Assembly (NCBI RefSeq): GCF_900996225.1
Contig: NZ_CAAJGL010000079.1
Coordinates: 124,001-188,000, forward strand
Reading direction: 5' to 3'
Length of the DNA: 64,000 bases
Origin: Paraburkholderia sp. BCC1884
GTDB taxonomy: Bacteria > Pseudomonadota > Gammaproteobacteria > Burkholderiales > Burkholderiaceae
The notes beneath the pieces are model-generated. The model was not told the origin of the DNA and did not search any database. It saw nothing but the letters and a program-made list of their open reading frames with translations. Position 1 is the stretch's first letter. Every line of letters starts with the position of its first letter. Shown piece after piece: positions 35,368 through 44,658 of the stretch. The position numbers were made by a program, and so were the translations under genes.

Positions 35368-36831
35368 TCAACTCGCGGTATGACTGCTCTGCGCCGCCTG
35401 AACCTCAGGCGCGGGCTTGGCGCCCTCCGCGGACCAGCCGCCTCCCAATGCCTGGATCAGACCCACGGAGGCCAGCAGGCGACGCGTATCGAGGCTCAGT
35501 GCGTCGGTTTGCGTATTGAGCTCGGTCGTCTGCGCGGTCACCACGTCGAGATAGCTGACCACACCGTCGCGATAGCGCGACATCGACAGTGTCAGCGTGC
35601 GTTGCGCCGCAATCAGGGCCTGGTTCTGCTGCTGGGCTTCGTCGCCGAGATGGTGCAATTGCGAGAGATTGTCCTCGACCTGCTGGAACGCGAGCAACAC
35701 GGCGGCCTTATACTTCGCGCCGTTTTCGGCGAGCCTAGCGCGGGCCTGCTGCGTCATCGCTTCGCGGCGGCCGCCGTCGAACAAGGTAAAGACGAGACTC
35801 GGCCCGACCGACCAGATTTCGTTCGGCGCCATCAACCAGGGCGAAAGCGTGTCGCTCTGATAGCCGCCGTCCAGCCCGAGGGAAATGTCCGGGAAGAAGG
35901 CGGCCTTCGCCACGCCGATCTGCGCATTGGCCTGCGCGACACGCCGCTCCGCAGACGCGATGTCAGGGCGCCGCTGTAGCAGCGTTGCCGGCACACCGGT
36001 GGGAATGGAGGGCAGATAAGTCGATTCGGTGACGGCCGCGATCGAAAGGTTCGAGGCGGGCGTGCCGGTGAGGCTCGCGATCGCATGTTCGTAGAGCGCG
36101 CGGCGCGCGGCGATGTCGTCGGCGGATGCGCGCGCGGTGTCGAGTTGGGTCTGCGCGCGCGACACGTCGAGATCCGACGCGATGCCGCCGGCGTGACGGC
36201 TCAGCGTGAGCGTCAGCGCGCGCTGGTAGGTGGCGATCGTGTCGTTGAGCAGTTGCTGCTGCGCGTCGAGTCCGCGCAGATTGAAATAGGCGCTCGCCAG
36301 ATTCGCCTGCAAGCTCAGGCGCACCGATTCGAGATCGGCTTCGCTGGCCTGCATCGAGGCGCGTCCCGCGGCGACTTCATTGCGTATCTTGCCCCACAGG
36401 TCGAGCTCGTAACCGATGCCGACGTCGACCGTATTCGTGCCGTACACCGAGGGCTGGTCAGTGCCCCGCAACGGCCGGTTATCCGACTGCCGCTGTCTTT
36501 GCACCGACGCTTCGGCGCCGATGGTCGGAAAGAGCCCCGAGCGGGCCTGCGACAGATAGGCGGTGGCCTCATCGTGTCGCGCCATCGCGGCGGCCACGTC
36601 CGGGTTGGCGGTCGCCACCTGTGCCTCCAGATGGTCGAGCACGGCATCGCGATAGACTCGCCACCACGCGTCGCGCGGCACGCGGTCGGCCGGTTTCGCA
36701 AGCTGCCAGGCGCCGCCTTCCTTGAACGTGGTGGGGATGCTGGCAGCCGGCGCGTGATAGACCGGGGCAAACGAGCAGCCGCTCACCAGCATCGCGGCCG
36801 CCAACGCCAGGCACAGACGGCGTTTATCCAT
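35368..36831 (-). CDS. Outer-membrane efflux lipoprotein (NodT/OprM family)
   Basis: The 487-residue outer-membrane channel of a tripartite RND pump. It has a lipoprotein signal with lipobox LVSGC (Cys19), then the duplicated outer-membrane-efflux fold: PAVNPDVAAAMARHDEA-like helices near residue 75, the SYELDLWGKIRNEV motif near 140, and LLQRRPDIASAERRVAQANAQIGVAKAAFFPDISL near 285, all typical of NodT. It overlaps the adaptor gene by 8 nt. It is the last gene of a three-gene minus-strand operon. Confidence 0.9.
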   Translation of the reverse strand: MDKRRLCLALAAAMLVSGCSFAPVYHAPAASIPTTFKEGGAWQLAKPADRVPRDAWWRVYRDAVLDHLEAQVATANPDVAAAMARHDEATAYLSQARSGLFPTIGAEASVQRQRQSDNRPLRGTDQPSVYGTNTVDVGIGYELDLWGKIRNEVAAGRASMQASEADLESVRLSLQANLASAYFNLRGLDAQQQLLNDTIATYQRALTLTLSRHAGGIASDLDVSRAQTQLDTARASADDIAARRALYEHAIASLTGTPASNLSIAAVTESTYLPSIPTGVPATLLQRRPDIASAERRVAQANAQIGVAKAAFFPDISLGLDGGYQSDTLSPWLMAPNEIWSVGPSLVFTLFDGGRREAMTQQARARLAENGAKYKAAVLLAFQQVEDNLSQLHHLGDEAQQQNQALIAAQRTLTLSMSRYRDGVVSYLDVVTAQTTELNTQTDALSLDTRRLLASVGLIQALGGGWSAEGAKPAPEVQAAQSSHTAS

Positions 36832-38038
36832 GCGAATTCTCCGCTGCGCGCCGTTCCGCCAGCGCCGTGTCGGCTGGATTGGTGGCGCTGCCCTGGAGTC
36901 GTACTTCGTCGCCCGAGGTGAGCGAGTCGGGCGGGTTGTCGATCACTCGGTCCGTCGCGTTCAGACCGGAAGCGATCTCGACGTGCGTGCCGAGATCGGT
37001 TGCGATCGAAACCGGTTTGAGTTCCGCGCGATTGTCGTGGCCGACCACGGCCACCTGCAATCCGCTTTGCCGGAAGATGAGCGAGCTCGCCGGAATCGAC
37101 AAGGCGTGGGCATTGGTCGGCAAATCGAAATGGACCTCGGTGTATTCGCCGGGAATCAGCACGCCGTCGTGATTGTCGACCTGCAATTGAACGAGCAGGG
37201 TGCCTGAAGACGGCGTGATCGCATCATCGGTGTCGACCAGTTTCGCGTTGAACCTGACGCCGGGGCGTTCGGGCACGGTAAGCGTCGCGTTCATGCCGGG
37301 CTGGATCGCGGCGGCTTCGTCTTGGGGCACGCTGACATAGACACGCAACTGGCGCGCGTCAGAGACCGAAAACAGCTCCGGCCCATTGCCGCCGCCCGCG
37401 TTGATGAGCGCGCCGATGTCGGTAGTGCGAGCGGTGACCACGCCGTCGAACGGCGCGGTGATGCGTTTGAACGACTCCAGCGCTTCGAGCCGTCGCACGT
37501 TAGCCTCGGCGGCGGCCACCGTGGCCTGCTTCGCCACGAGGTCGCTGGTCTTTTCATCCGAATCCTGTTGCGACACAGAGTCCTGCTGCAGCATCCTGGT
37601 CCAGCGCGCAGCGGTCGATGCCGCGAGTTTTTCGTTCGCCACCGAGTTCTGCAGATCGGCGCGAGCCTGCTGCAATTGCTGATCGAGGTCCGGCGTGTCG
37701 ATCACGCCGAGCAATTGTCCGGCTTTGACGTGGGTGCCGATGTCGGCGTACCACGCATGCAGATAGCCGGGCACGCGCGCATAGATCGGCGCATTGACGA
37801 ACGCGGACAGGCGGCCCGGCAGCACCAGCGACTGCCCCTCGGTATCGGGTTTCGGCGGGTACGCCACCACCGTCGGAATGGCTTGCTGCGCGGACCAGGT
37901 GGTGAGTTCCTGCTTCGCATGCACGCGGCTCGTCACACCGGCGGCCACGACACCCGCCGCTACCAGCAGTGCGACGAGGCCGATCAGTTTCAGATGACGC
38001 AGCCGCTTCGGCGAATTGATCTGGATCTCAGTGGACAT
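36824..38038 (-). CDS. RND periplasmic adaptor (membrane fusion protein)
   Basis: The 404-residue adaptor has one N-terminal membrane segment (LIGLVALLVAAGVVAAGV), then a lipoyl half-motif (IYARVPGYLHAWYADIGTHVKAGQLLGVIDTPDLDQQL), a coiled-coil hairpin and the second lipoyl half (RITAPFDGVVTARTTDIGALINAG). ATG 38038 overlaps the pump's 3' end by 11 nt; the frame extends upstream inside the pump gene, so 38038 is preferred. It bridges the pump and the outer-membrane factor. Confidence 0.88.
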   Translation of the reverse strand: MSTEIQINSPKRLRHLKLIGLVALLVAAGVVAAGVTSRVHAKQELTTWSAQQAIPTVVAYPPKPDTEGQSLVLPGRLSAFVNAPIYARVPGYLHAWYADIGTHVKAGQLLGVIDTPDLDQQLQQARADLQNSVANEKLAASTAARWTRMLQQDSVSQQDSDEKTSDLVAKQATVAAAEANVRRLEALESFKRITAPFDGVVTARTTDIGALINAGGGNGPELFSVSDARQLRVYVSVPQDEAAAIQPGMNATLTVPERPGVRFNAKLVDTDDAITPSSGTLLVQLQVDNHDGVLIPGEYTEVHFDLPTNAHALSIPASSLIFRQSGLQVAVVGHDNRAELKPVSIATDLGTHVEIASGLNATDRVIDNPPDSLTSGDEVRLQGSATNPADTALAERRAAENSHG

Positions 38039-41000
38039 GATGGACTCCGGGTTCGGATGGTGAGTGATCTTGAGAGTGGGCGTCGCAAGCGCCATGCGCG
38101 GCGTCGTGCTCCGCGGCATCGCGCCGGTGCACGATGCTGAAGACGACGGGAACGAACAGCAGCGTGGCGAAGGTCGCGCAGATCAGGCCGCCGATCACGG
38201 CACGTCCGAGCGGCGCATTCTGTTCACCGCCGTCGCCGAGACCGAGTGCCATCGGCGCCATCCCGATGATCATCGCGAGTGCCGTCATCAGGACCGGGCG
38301 GAAGCGGGTGAAGCCGGCTTCCATCGCCGCCACCAGCGCGTTGCCGGTCACGGCCAGCCGTTCGCGCGCGAAGCTCACCACCAGAATGCTGTTGGCAGTC
38401 GCCACGCCCATGCAGAGAATCGCGCCGGTCAATGCGGGCACCGAAAGCGGTGTGTGCGTGGTAAAGAGCATCCACACGATGCCCGCCAAGGCCGCCGGCA
38501 ACGCGGTGACGATCACGAACGCATCGCTCCACGAATGGAAGTTCACGACGATCAGCAGATAGATCAGCAGGATCGCGCCGACCAGACCCAGCGACAAACC
38601 GAGGAAAGCGCTGTTCATCGTCTGCACCTGGCCGCGTAGTGTCACGATCGAACCTTTCGGCACATCTTTCGCGGTGGCGTGCACGATGGTCTGGATCTTC
38701 GCCGCAACTGCGCCGAGGTCCTGGCCTTGGGTCGTCGCGAACACGTCGTACAAAGGTTCGATGTTGTAGTGCGAGACCACTGCATCGCCCACACCACGCT
38801 TGATCGTGGCGATGCCACCGAGAATCTGCGCCTGGCCGCTCTTGCCGGTCACCGGCAGGTTGCTCAGATTCGACAGCGAGGTCATGCGATATTGCGGTGT
38901 TTGCGCGACGATCGGATACGACACGCCGTTCTTCGGATTGAGCCAGTAAGTGGGCGACACCTGGCTCGTGCCGGAGAGACTCGCCACGACCGAATTGGTG
39001 ACGTCCTGCTCGGTAATGCCGAGTTGATCGGCGCGCGAGCGGTCCACCGCGACGGTGAATTGCGGATAAGTCGCCGCTTGTTGCATGCGCGTATCGGCAA
39101 TACCGGGAATCAGCCGCATGCGTCGCATCACTTCGTTCGCGTAACGGTGATTGGCGGCCTGGTTCGGTCCCGCGACCTGCAAATCGATGGGCGCGGGTGC
39201 GCCGAAATTCAGAATCTGGCTGACGATATCGGCAGGCAGGAAGGCGAAGGTGGTGCCCGGAAATTCTCGCGGCAAGGTCTCGCGCAACGTCCGCACGAAT
39301 CTCGCCGTGGGCGCGTGGTTTTCATTCAGCGAGATCAGAATGTCGCCGTCTTGCGGGCCGATCGTGCCGCTGTTGTTATAAGTCAGGTTGATACCGCTGT
39401 TGGGCAGCCCGATATTGTCGACGATGCTGCGCAGCTGGTCGGGTGGAATCGCGCGCCGCACCGCGTTCTCGATGAGGTCGAACTGATCGGCGGTATCTTC
39501 GACTCGCGTGCCGATTGGCGCGCGTACGTGCAAGGCGATTTCTCCGGAATCGATATCCGGAAAGAAGTTACGCCCGAGCCACGGCGCAAGCAGGAAAGAC
39601 GCGCCGACCACGATCAGAAACCCCGCCACGAAGCGCTTGCGATGCGTGAGCGCCAGACCGAGCACGATCCGGTAGACGCCGCGCACACGCTCGAAACGAT
39701 GCTCGAAACCGCGCTGGAAACGCACCAGTGGATTACGTGACGGCCGGGTGTGGGAATGGCTGCCGTGCGGATCCATCGTCGCGGCCAGTTCGCCCGACGC
39801 GTGACCACCCGAAGCGTGCGCACGCAGCAGATACTGCGCCATCATCGGCACGAAGGTGCGCGAGAGAATGAACGAGGCGATCATCGCGAAGATCACCGCT
39901 TCGGCCATCGGCACGAACAGGAAGCGTGCAATGCCGTCGAGCAGCAACATCGGTACGAATACGATACAGATGCACATCAACGATACGAAAGCGGGCCCGA
40001 CGATCTGCGCGGCGCCGTCGAGAATCGCGCGCTTCACGTCCTTGCCTTGCTCCAGATGCCAGTTGATGTTTTCGATCGTGACGGTCGCATCGTCGACCAG
40101 AATTCCTACGGCGAGTGCGAGGCCGCCAAGCGTCATCACGTTGAGCGTTTCACCCATCGCCGCGAGTCCGGCGATCGCGGCCAGCACGGCGAGTGGGATC
40201 GAGGCCGCGATGATCAGCGTCGAGCGCCAGCTGCCGAGAAACAGCAGAATCATCAGCGAGGTAAGCGCGGCGGCGATGACGCCTTCGCGCGCCACCCCGC
40301 TCACGGCGCCTTTCACGAAGGTCGATTGATCGCCCATGGTGACGAGCTTGAGGCCTGGTGGCAGGGTGGCTTCGATGCGCGGCAATTGTGCCTTCACACC
40401 CGAAATGATATCGAGTGTCGAAGCCGAGCCGTTCTTCAGAATGCTCATCAATACCGCGCGATGCCCGTCCACGCGCACCACGTTGCCTTGCGGCGGGTAG
40501 CCGTCGCGCACGTGTGCCACGTCGCGGATATAAATGGTGGCGCCGCCCACTGTCTTGATCGGCAGGGCGTTCAGTTCGTCGAGTGCGAGCGGGCTGTTGT
40601 TCAGCTTGATGTTGTATTCGAAGCGGCCGATCTTTTCGGTGCCCGCCGGAATGATCTGGTTCTGCTGGGCAAGCGCGGTGGCGACGTCGTTGGCGGAAAG
40701 TTTCTTCGCTTGCAAGGCCTGTGGATCGAGGTCGATCTGCACTTCGCGTGTCTTGCCGCCGTAGGGCGTGGGAATCGCCACGCCCGGCACGCTCAGCAAT
40801 TGCGGGCGAATGAAGTTGGCCGCATAGTCGGCGAGTTTCTGTTCGTCGAGCGTGTTGCTGGTCAGCGCGAGTTGCAGCACCGGCACGGTGGACGCGTTGT
40901 AGTTCAGGATCTGCGGCGGCGTGGTGCCGGGCGGCATCTGCTTGAGCACCGTCTGCGAGACCGAGGTGACTTGCGCGGTAGCCGTGCGGATATCCACGGT

Positions 41001-41297
41001 CGGCTGGAAGAAGATCTTCACGATGCCGTAGCCGCGAAACGATTGCGACTCGATATGCGCGACGTCGTTGACGGTGGTGCCGAGTGTGCGTTCGTAATAA
41101 GTGACGATGCGTCCGGACATGTCGTCCGGTTGCAGGCCGGCATAGTTCCAGACCACGCTGATCACGGGGATACGGATGTCGGGAAAGATATCCGTCGGCG
41201 TGCGCAACGCGGCAAGCGGGCCGATCAACAGGATCAGCATCGCAAGCACGATGAACGTGTAGGGCCGGGTCAAAGCTAACCGGACTATTTTCAACAT
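38028..41297 (-). CDS. RND efflux permease of a tripartite system
   Basis: A 1,089-residue pump with N-terminal MLKIVRLALTRPYTFIVLAMLILLIGP, RND motif region LGGLALAVGILVDDATVTIENIN (Asp-Asp in TM4), and a C-terminal half with TGAILCMGVATANSILVVSFARERL. The TM10 position usually filled by Lys reads ATANSI, so it belongs to an RND branch with a different relay from AcrB. The C-terminus is His-rich. Gene order is pump, adaptor, outer-membrane factor, which differs from the common adaptor-first order. An orphan response regulator lies 250 nt upstream on the same strand. Confidence 0.88.
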   Translation of the reverse strand: MLKIVRLALTRPYTFIVLAMLILLIGPLAALRTPTDIFPDIRIPVISVVWNYAGLQPDDMSGRIVTYYERTLGTTVNDVAHIESQSFRGYGIVKIFFQPTVDIRTATAQVTSVSQTVLKQMPPGTTPPQILNYNASTVPVLQLALTSNTLDEQKLADYAANFIRPQLLSVPGVAIPTPYGGKTREVQIDLDPQALQAKKLSANDVATALAQQNQIIPAGTEKIGRFEYNIKLNNSPLALDELNALPIKTVGGATIYIRDVAHVRDGYPPQGNVVRVDGHRAVLMSILKNGSASTLDIISGVKAQLPRIEATLPPGLKLVTMGDQSTFVKGAVSGVAREGVIAAALTSLMILLFLGSWRSTLIIAASIPLAVLAAIAGLAAMGETLNVMTLGGLALAVGILVDDATVTIENINWHLEQGKDVKRAILDGAAQIVGPAFVSLMCICIVFVPMLLLDGIARFLFVPMAEAVIFAMIASFILSRTFVPMMAQYLLRAHASGGHASGELAATMDPHGSHSHTRPSRNPLVRFQRGFEHRFERVRGVYRIVLGLALTHRKRFVAGFLIVVGASFLLAPWLGRNFFPDIDSGEIALHVRAPIGTRVEDTADQFDLIENAVRRAIPPDQLRSIVDNIGLPNSGINLTYNNSGTIGPQDGDILISLNENHAPTARFVRTLRETLPREFPGTTFAFLPADIVSQILNFGAPAPIDLQVAGPNQAANHRYANEVMRRMRLIPGIADTRMQQAATYPQFTVAVDRSRADQLGITEQDVTNSVVASLSGTSQVSPTYWLNPKNGVSYPIVAQTPQYRMTSLSNLSNLPVTGKSGQAQILGGIATIKRGVGDAVVSHYNIEPLYDVFATTQGQDLGAVAAKIQTIVHATAKDVPKGSIVTLRGQVQTMNSAFLGLSLGLVGAILLIYLLIVVNFHSWSDAFVIVTALPAALAGIVWMLFTTHTPLSVPALTGAILCMGVATANSILVVSFARERLAVTGNALVAAMEAGFTRFRPVLMTALAMIIGMAPMALGLGDGGEQNAPLGRAVIGGLICATFATLLFVPVVFSIVHRRDAAEHDAAHGACDAHSQDHSPSEPGVHHVH

Positions 41298-41484
41298 CGA
41301 AGGCTGCTCCGTTCAGAGGCGCGATTGAATCTGCGCGGGCGTGTGGCGGTTGAGGCTCGCACGGGTGGCGCGGGCGGTAACGGCATTCTGGAGAGCAAGG
41401 CCTAACAGGCGCGGACTAAACAAATGAAACTAGTTTTAGGAAGCAGTCGCCGTATCGCGATGGCGCCGACAGGCGTGCGCAAAC

Positions 41485-41514
41485 AGTTTTAGCGCTGCTG
41501 CCAGCGCTAAAACT
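41485..41514. promoter_or_regulatory. 12-bp perfect inverted repeat upstream of the RND operon
   Basis: AGTTTTAGCGCT and AGCGCTAAAACT flank a 6-nt loop, 36 nt after the response-regulator stop and about 190 nt upstream of the pump start (minus strand). The half-site AGTTTTAG occurs again at 41432-41439. It could be a terminator of the regulator gene, though without a T-tract, or an operator of the pump operon. Confidence 0.45.
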
Positions 41515-41550
41515 CCCATGTGGAATATGTCGAAACGGCGAGTGTCCGGA

Positions 41551-42225
41551 TCAGCCGAACAGATAGCCGGAGCCGCGAATCGTGCGGATCAACGGACGTT
41601 CGCCGGGCATCTCGACTTTCTTGCGCAAGCGTCCCACGTGTACGTCGATCAGATTCGTGCCGGGGTCGAAGCGGCAGCCCCAGACGGCTTCGAAAATCAT
41701 CGTGCGCGTGAGCACCTGGCCGGTATGGCGCATCATGAATTCGAGCACGCGAAACTCCGTGGGTTGCAGATCGAGTTCGTGTTGCCGATGCATGACCTTG
41801 CGCTTGACCAGATCCAGTTCGAGTGCGCCGCTGCGCAGCAACGTTTCGGCTTTTGCATGGCGTGGGCGGCGGCGCAACAGCACTTCGATGCGCGCGAACA
41901 TTTCCTCAGGCGAAAACGGCTTGGTCAGATAGTCGTCGCCACCGGCACGCAGTCCCTGAATGCGTTGGTCGACATCGGACATGGCGCTCATCACCAGCAC
42001 GGGCGTCTCCATGCCGACGCCGCGCATGGTCGCAACGATCGTCAGGCCGTCGAGATCGGGCAGCATGCGGTCGAGCGTGACGACGTCGTAGTCGCCGGCC
42101 ATGACTTTGGCCATGCCTTCGCGACCGGTGCGCGCGACGTCGACGGTGAAGCCGCTCGCGCTCAGCGTGCGTTCGATGTCGTGGGCGATCAGTTCGTCGT
42201 CTTCGATCGTCAATATTTTGGGCAT
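41551..42225 (-). CDS. OmpR/PhoB-family response regulator (no linked kinase)
   Basis: The 224-residue regulator has receiver residues ILTIEDDELIAHD, LDRMLPDLDG (phospho-Asp), SAMSDVDQRI and TKPFSPEEM, and a winged-helix domain with EFRVLEFMMRHTGQVLTRTMIFEAVWGCRFDPGTNLIDVHVGRLRKKV. The start ATG 42225 (MPKILTIEDD) matches the family; the longer frame is not conserved-looking. No histidine kinase is adjacent; the gene downstream is the RND operon, its likely target. It is a close paralogue of the regulator at 28274, so cross-talk with the kinase at 28971 is possible. Confidence 0.87.
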   Translation of the reverse strand: MPKILTIEDDELIAHDIERTLSASGFTVDVARTGREGMAKVMAGDYDVVTLDRMLPDLDGLTIVATMRGVGMETPVLVMSAMSDVDQRIQGLRAGGDDYLTKPFSPEEMFARIEVLLRRRPRHAKAETLLRSGALELDLVKRKVMHRQHELDLQPTEFRVLEFMMRHTGQVLTRTMIFEAVWGCRFDPGTNLIDVHVGRLRKKVEMPGERPLIRTIRGSGYLFG

Positions 42226-42241
42226 GATGCGCGCGCCCGCT

Positions 42242-43165
42242 TCAGGCAACGGCCCGCAGGGCGACCGGCCGATCCGGCGTGCGGTACTGGCCGACTGCGA
42301 AGTCGATGAAACTGCGTACGCGCATCGACAGGTATTTGCGGCCGGAGTAGATGATCGATATTTGACGTGGACCGCCATTGATCTCGAACTGTTCGAGCAC
42401 GGGGATCAGGGTGCCCCGCGCGAGATCGTCGGCGACGATCGGCAGCGGCAATAACGCGATGCCCATATGATTCAGCGCGGCGACACGCACCATGGCACTG
42501 CTGGTCGCGGTGAGCGCGCTGCCGGTGCTGACGCGGTAAACACCGTCGGCATCCGCGAATTCCCATGCGCGCGAGGAACCGTCGGACACGGTCAACAACC
42601 CGTGGCGGTTCAAGGCAGCGGGGTCGCGCGGCGTACCGTTGCGCGCCAGGTAGGTTGGCGAGGCGATCGTGATTTCATCCACGCTGGTTAGAGTGCGGCT
42701 CACCAGCGTGGAATTGGTCAGGCGCCGGTCGTCGGAGAAACACACGTCGAAACCGCCCTCCACGAGATCGATATGCGTGTCGAAGGTGGTGACGTCGAAA
42801 TCCACGCGTGGATGCAGTGTGCGGTACGACGCCATCAAGGCACCCAGGCCGGCGGCGGCGAATGTCATCGGCGTTGCGATGCGCAGCGTGCCCTGCGGGT
42901 CACGGGTGGTTTCCAGCAGATTCGATTCCATCTCGTCGAGCTTTTCGATGATCGCGCGACAACCGTCGAGATATTCCCGGCCCACGTCGGTGAGAGACAG
43001 GCTGCGCGTGGTGCGGTTCAGCAGGCGCATATTCAGATGCGCTTCGAGAGTGCCGACGCTGCGCGTGACCGCAGCAGCGGACATACCCAACTGTCTGGCG
43101 GCCAGATTGAAACTGGAGAGATCGACTACTCGTGTGAAGACACGCATCGCTTGTAGCTGGTTCAT
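42242..43165 (-). CDS. LysR-family transcriptional regulator
   Basis: The 307-residue protein starts with a typical LysR helix-turn-helix (MNQLQAMRVFTRVVDLSSFNLAARQLGMSAAAVTRSVGTLEAHLNMRLLNRTTRSLSLTDVG) and continues with a substrate-binding domain. It belongs to the CrgA/DsdC-like branch common in Burkholderia. It ends 16 nt before the response regulator on the same strand, so the two may be co-transcribed and jointly govern the efflux operon. No ligand can be inferred. Confidence 0.88.
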   Translation of the reverse strand: MNQLQAMRVFTRVVDLSSFNLAARQLGMSAAAVTRSVGTLEAHLNMRLLNRTTRSLSLTDVGREYLDGCRAIIEKLDEMESNLLETTRDPQGTLRIATPMTFAAAGLGALMASYRTLHPRVDFDVTTFDTHIDLVEGGFDVCFSDDRRLTNSTLVSRTLTSVDEITIASPTYLARNGTPRDPAALNRHGLLTVSDGSSRAWEFADADGVYRVSTGSALTATSSAMVRVAALNHMGIALLPLPIVADDLARGTLIPVLEQFEINGGPRQISIIYSGRKYLSMRVRSFIDFAVGQYRTPDRPVALRAVA

Positions 43166-43342
43166 TGGGGAACAGTAGAGAAGGGCGATGGGTGCATCAT
43201 CGGCGATCGCGGATAAAGCGCAGCTACTACGTGGATTAAGTCTTTTTTAACTTTGTGCAATGTTCATGAACTACGCTTTCACGAGGCGTAAAGTTCGGTG
43301 GATAAAATGTAAGCAAGGCTAATCAATCGGTAAACGGCAGGC

Positions 43343-43370
43343 AAAAAAAGAGCGCGGACGGAGCCGCGCT
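43343..43370 (-). terminator. Intrinsic terminator (minus strand) in the 43166-43527 gap
   Basis: AGCGCGG and CCGCGCT pair around 6 nt; on the minus strand the stem is followed by seven T (43343-43349). It ends transcripts from the gene at 43528-43902, about 160 nt downstream of its stop. The rest of this 360-base gap holds the LysR promoter region and a GTTCATGAAC palindrome near 43262; no other gene is seen. Confidence 0.75.
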
Positions 43371-43527
43371 TCGAATAGAGACTTGAAAGAAAGTAGCCGC
43401 TGCTACACGGCGGAATGAAGTATAGGTGGGATGGCCGGCGCGTTGTTCGTGCGATTCTGAAATGCAGTGCTGCGCAAAGTGCAACAAGTCCGCGATGAGT
43501 TGCAATCAGCAGCGCGGGCCGCTCGCT

Positions 43528-43902
43528 TCAATTGAGCATGCCGTGAACTTCGAGCGACGCTTCGAGTTGCTGTGTCAGCGCATGATGTAGTTTGGCGAGG
43601 CTTTCGGTGGGCAGCGCAAAGCCAGCCCAACCGAGACCGGAGTGCCGCATGAACAACACGGATCCGTCGAACAGGGGATGCTTTTCGGCGTGCCAGCACG
43701 GGTCCATCTCGATCACGTACTGATGCGTGCGTTGAGGCGCCTTCGGCACTTCCGGACGCATGGTGGCGCGCAACGCGCTGAGGTGTTCGATCACGGCGTC
43801 CAGATCGGCGGCTTCGAGCAGCACCTCGCGGCCCTGAATGTCGATGCGGACCGCGTTGCGACCATATTCGTTGACTTTGTCGATGCTCATGGGGCGCGTC
43901 AT
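43528..43902 (-). CDS. Conserved hypothetical protein
   Basis: A 124-residue soluble protein without signal peptide or membrane segment. I do not recognise the family. The sequence is compact and codon use matches real genes. Visible features are a beta-rich start (NAVRIDIQGREVLLEAADLDAVIEHLSALRA), a central MDPCWHAEKHPLFDG and an amphipathic C-terminal helix (SLAKLHHALTQQLEASLEVHG). GGAG 8 nt upstream supports ATG 43902 over the open-frame start 24 nt earlier. It stands alone between a terminator and an AT-rich gap. Confidence 0.6.
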   Translation of the reverse strand: MTRPMSIDKVNEYGRNAVRIDIQGREVLLEAADLDAVIEHLSALRATMRPEVPKAPQRTHQYVIEMDPCWHAEKHPLFDGSVLFMRHSGLGWAGFALPTESLAKLHHALTQQLEASLEVHGMLN

Positions 43903-44658
43903 GTCGTTGCTCCTTGCGGCTATCACGATGACGAATTATGGCGCTGCCTCCCTTAATCCATCCTTAAAGTGCGCGATCACCGCATGAAATTTTGTTTAAT
44001 GAGCGGCTTGAGCAAGCTTGTCACGCTGGCCTCAATCATCTGAAGTTTATAAATGGAAAAATGAAGCGGGGTTTTAAGTCATACGAAAAGGCGCCGGAAT
44101 GTTTCAATATAGAAACGTTTTTCGACGCCTCTTGAATCGGTCCGAAATTCATTAATCAACACCAATCCATGAATGCCGGGGTGGCACCTGGAATTAGCCC
44201 GGTAAATTCCCAATTTGCGAATAAAATCCGTAATGAACACGTATTATCAGCACGGTTTTGAGTTCAGGTTTGAAACACTTTCGAACGCGCCTCGCGGCGA
44301 GTCGATACTACGGATTTACATCCAGATGACATCTTCGTGTGCCTGTGAAGATACACGCAGAACGAGCCTGCATGCGGCTCTGCGCCGGAATGCCACGAAA
44401 CGGTGCAGTACGTCTTACCGTCACCGCCGCGCAAACGCCGACAGTCATATGAAACGCGTGTTAATCGTTTTCGTCATACATTCCAATTCCCAGGAGCGAT
44501 TTGTTTTTCAAATTTACTATATCGAGGCATTCCGCTAACATCACGCTTAATCCGTTAAGCGGCGTTGCCGGCAGTTTCAGCCGTGATAATTTATTCGCTC
44601 ATATCGGCCGGTAACGGGGCATCGGGGTCTATCACGTACGACAGATTGGGGAAAGATC
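43903..44658. other. AT-rich intergenic region upstream of the GlxA-type regulator
   Basis: About 755 bases, clearly lower in GC than the flanks. A 107-codon open frame at 44215-44538 matches no family and has no coding-like codon pattern. No tRNA or known riboswitch was recognised. It probably holds promoters for both divergent flanking genes; a transferred or decayed segment is possible. Confidence 0.4.

Noticed and set aside
39750-41279. 509-codon plus-strand open frame inside the RND pump
   Set aside because: Antisense to conserved RND transmembrane motifs; His/Arg/Asp-rich, no recognisable domain.
44215-44538. 107-codon frame in the AT-rich gap
   Set aside because: Composition is unlike the neighbours, no ribosome site, no recognisable domain.
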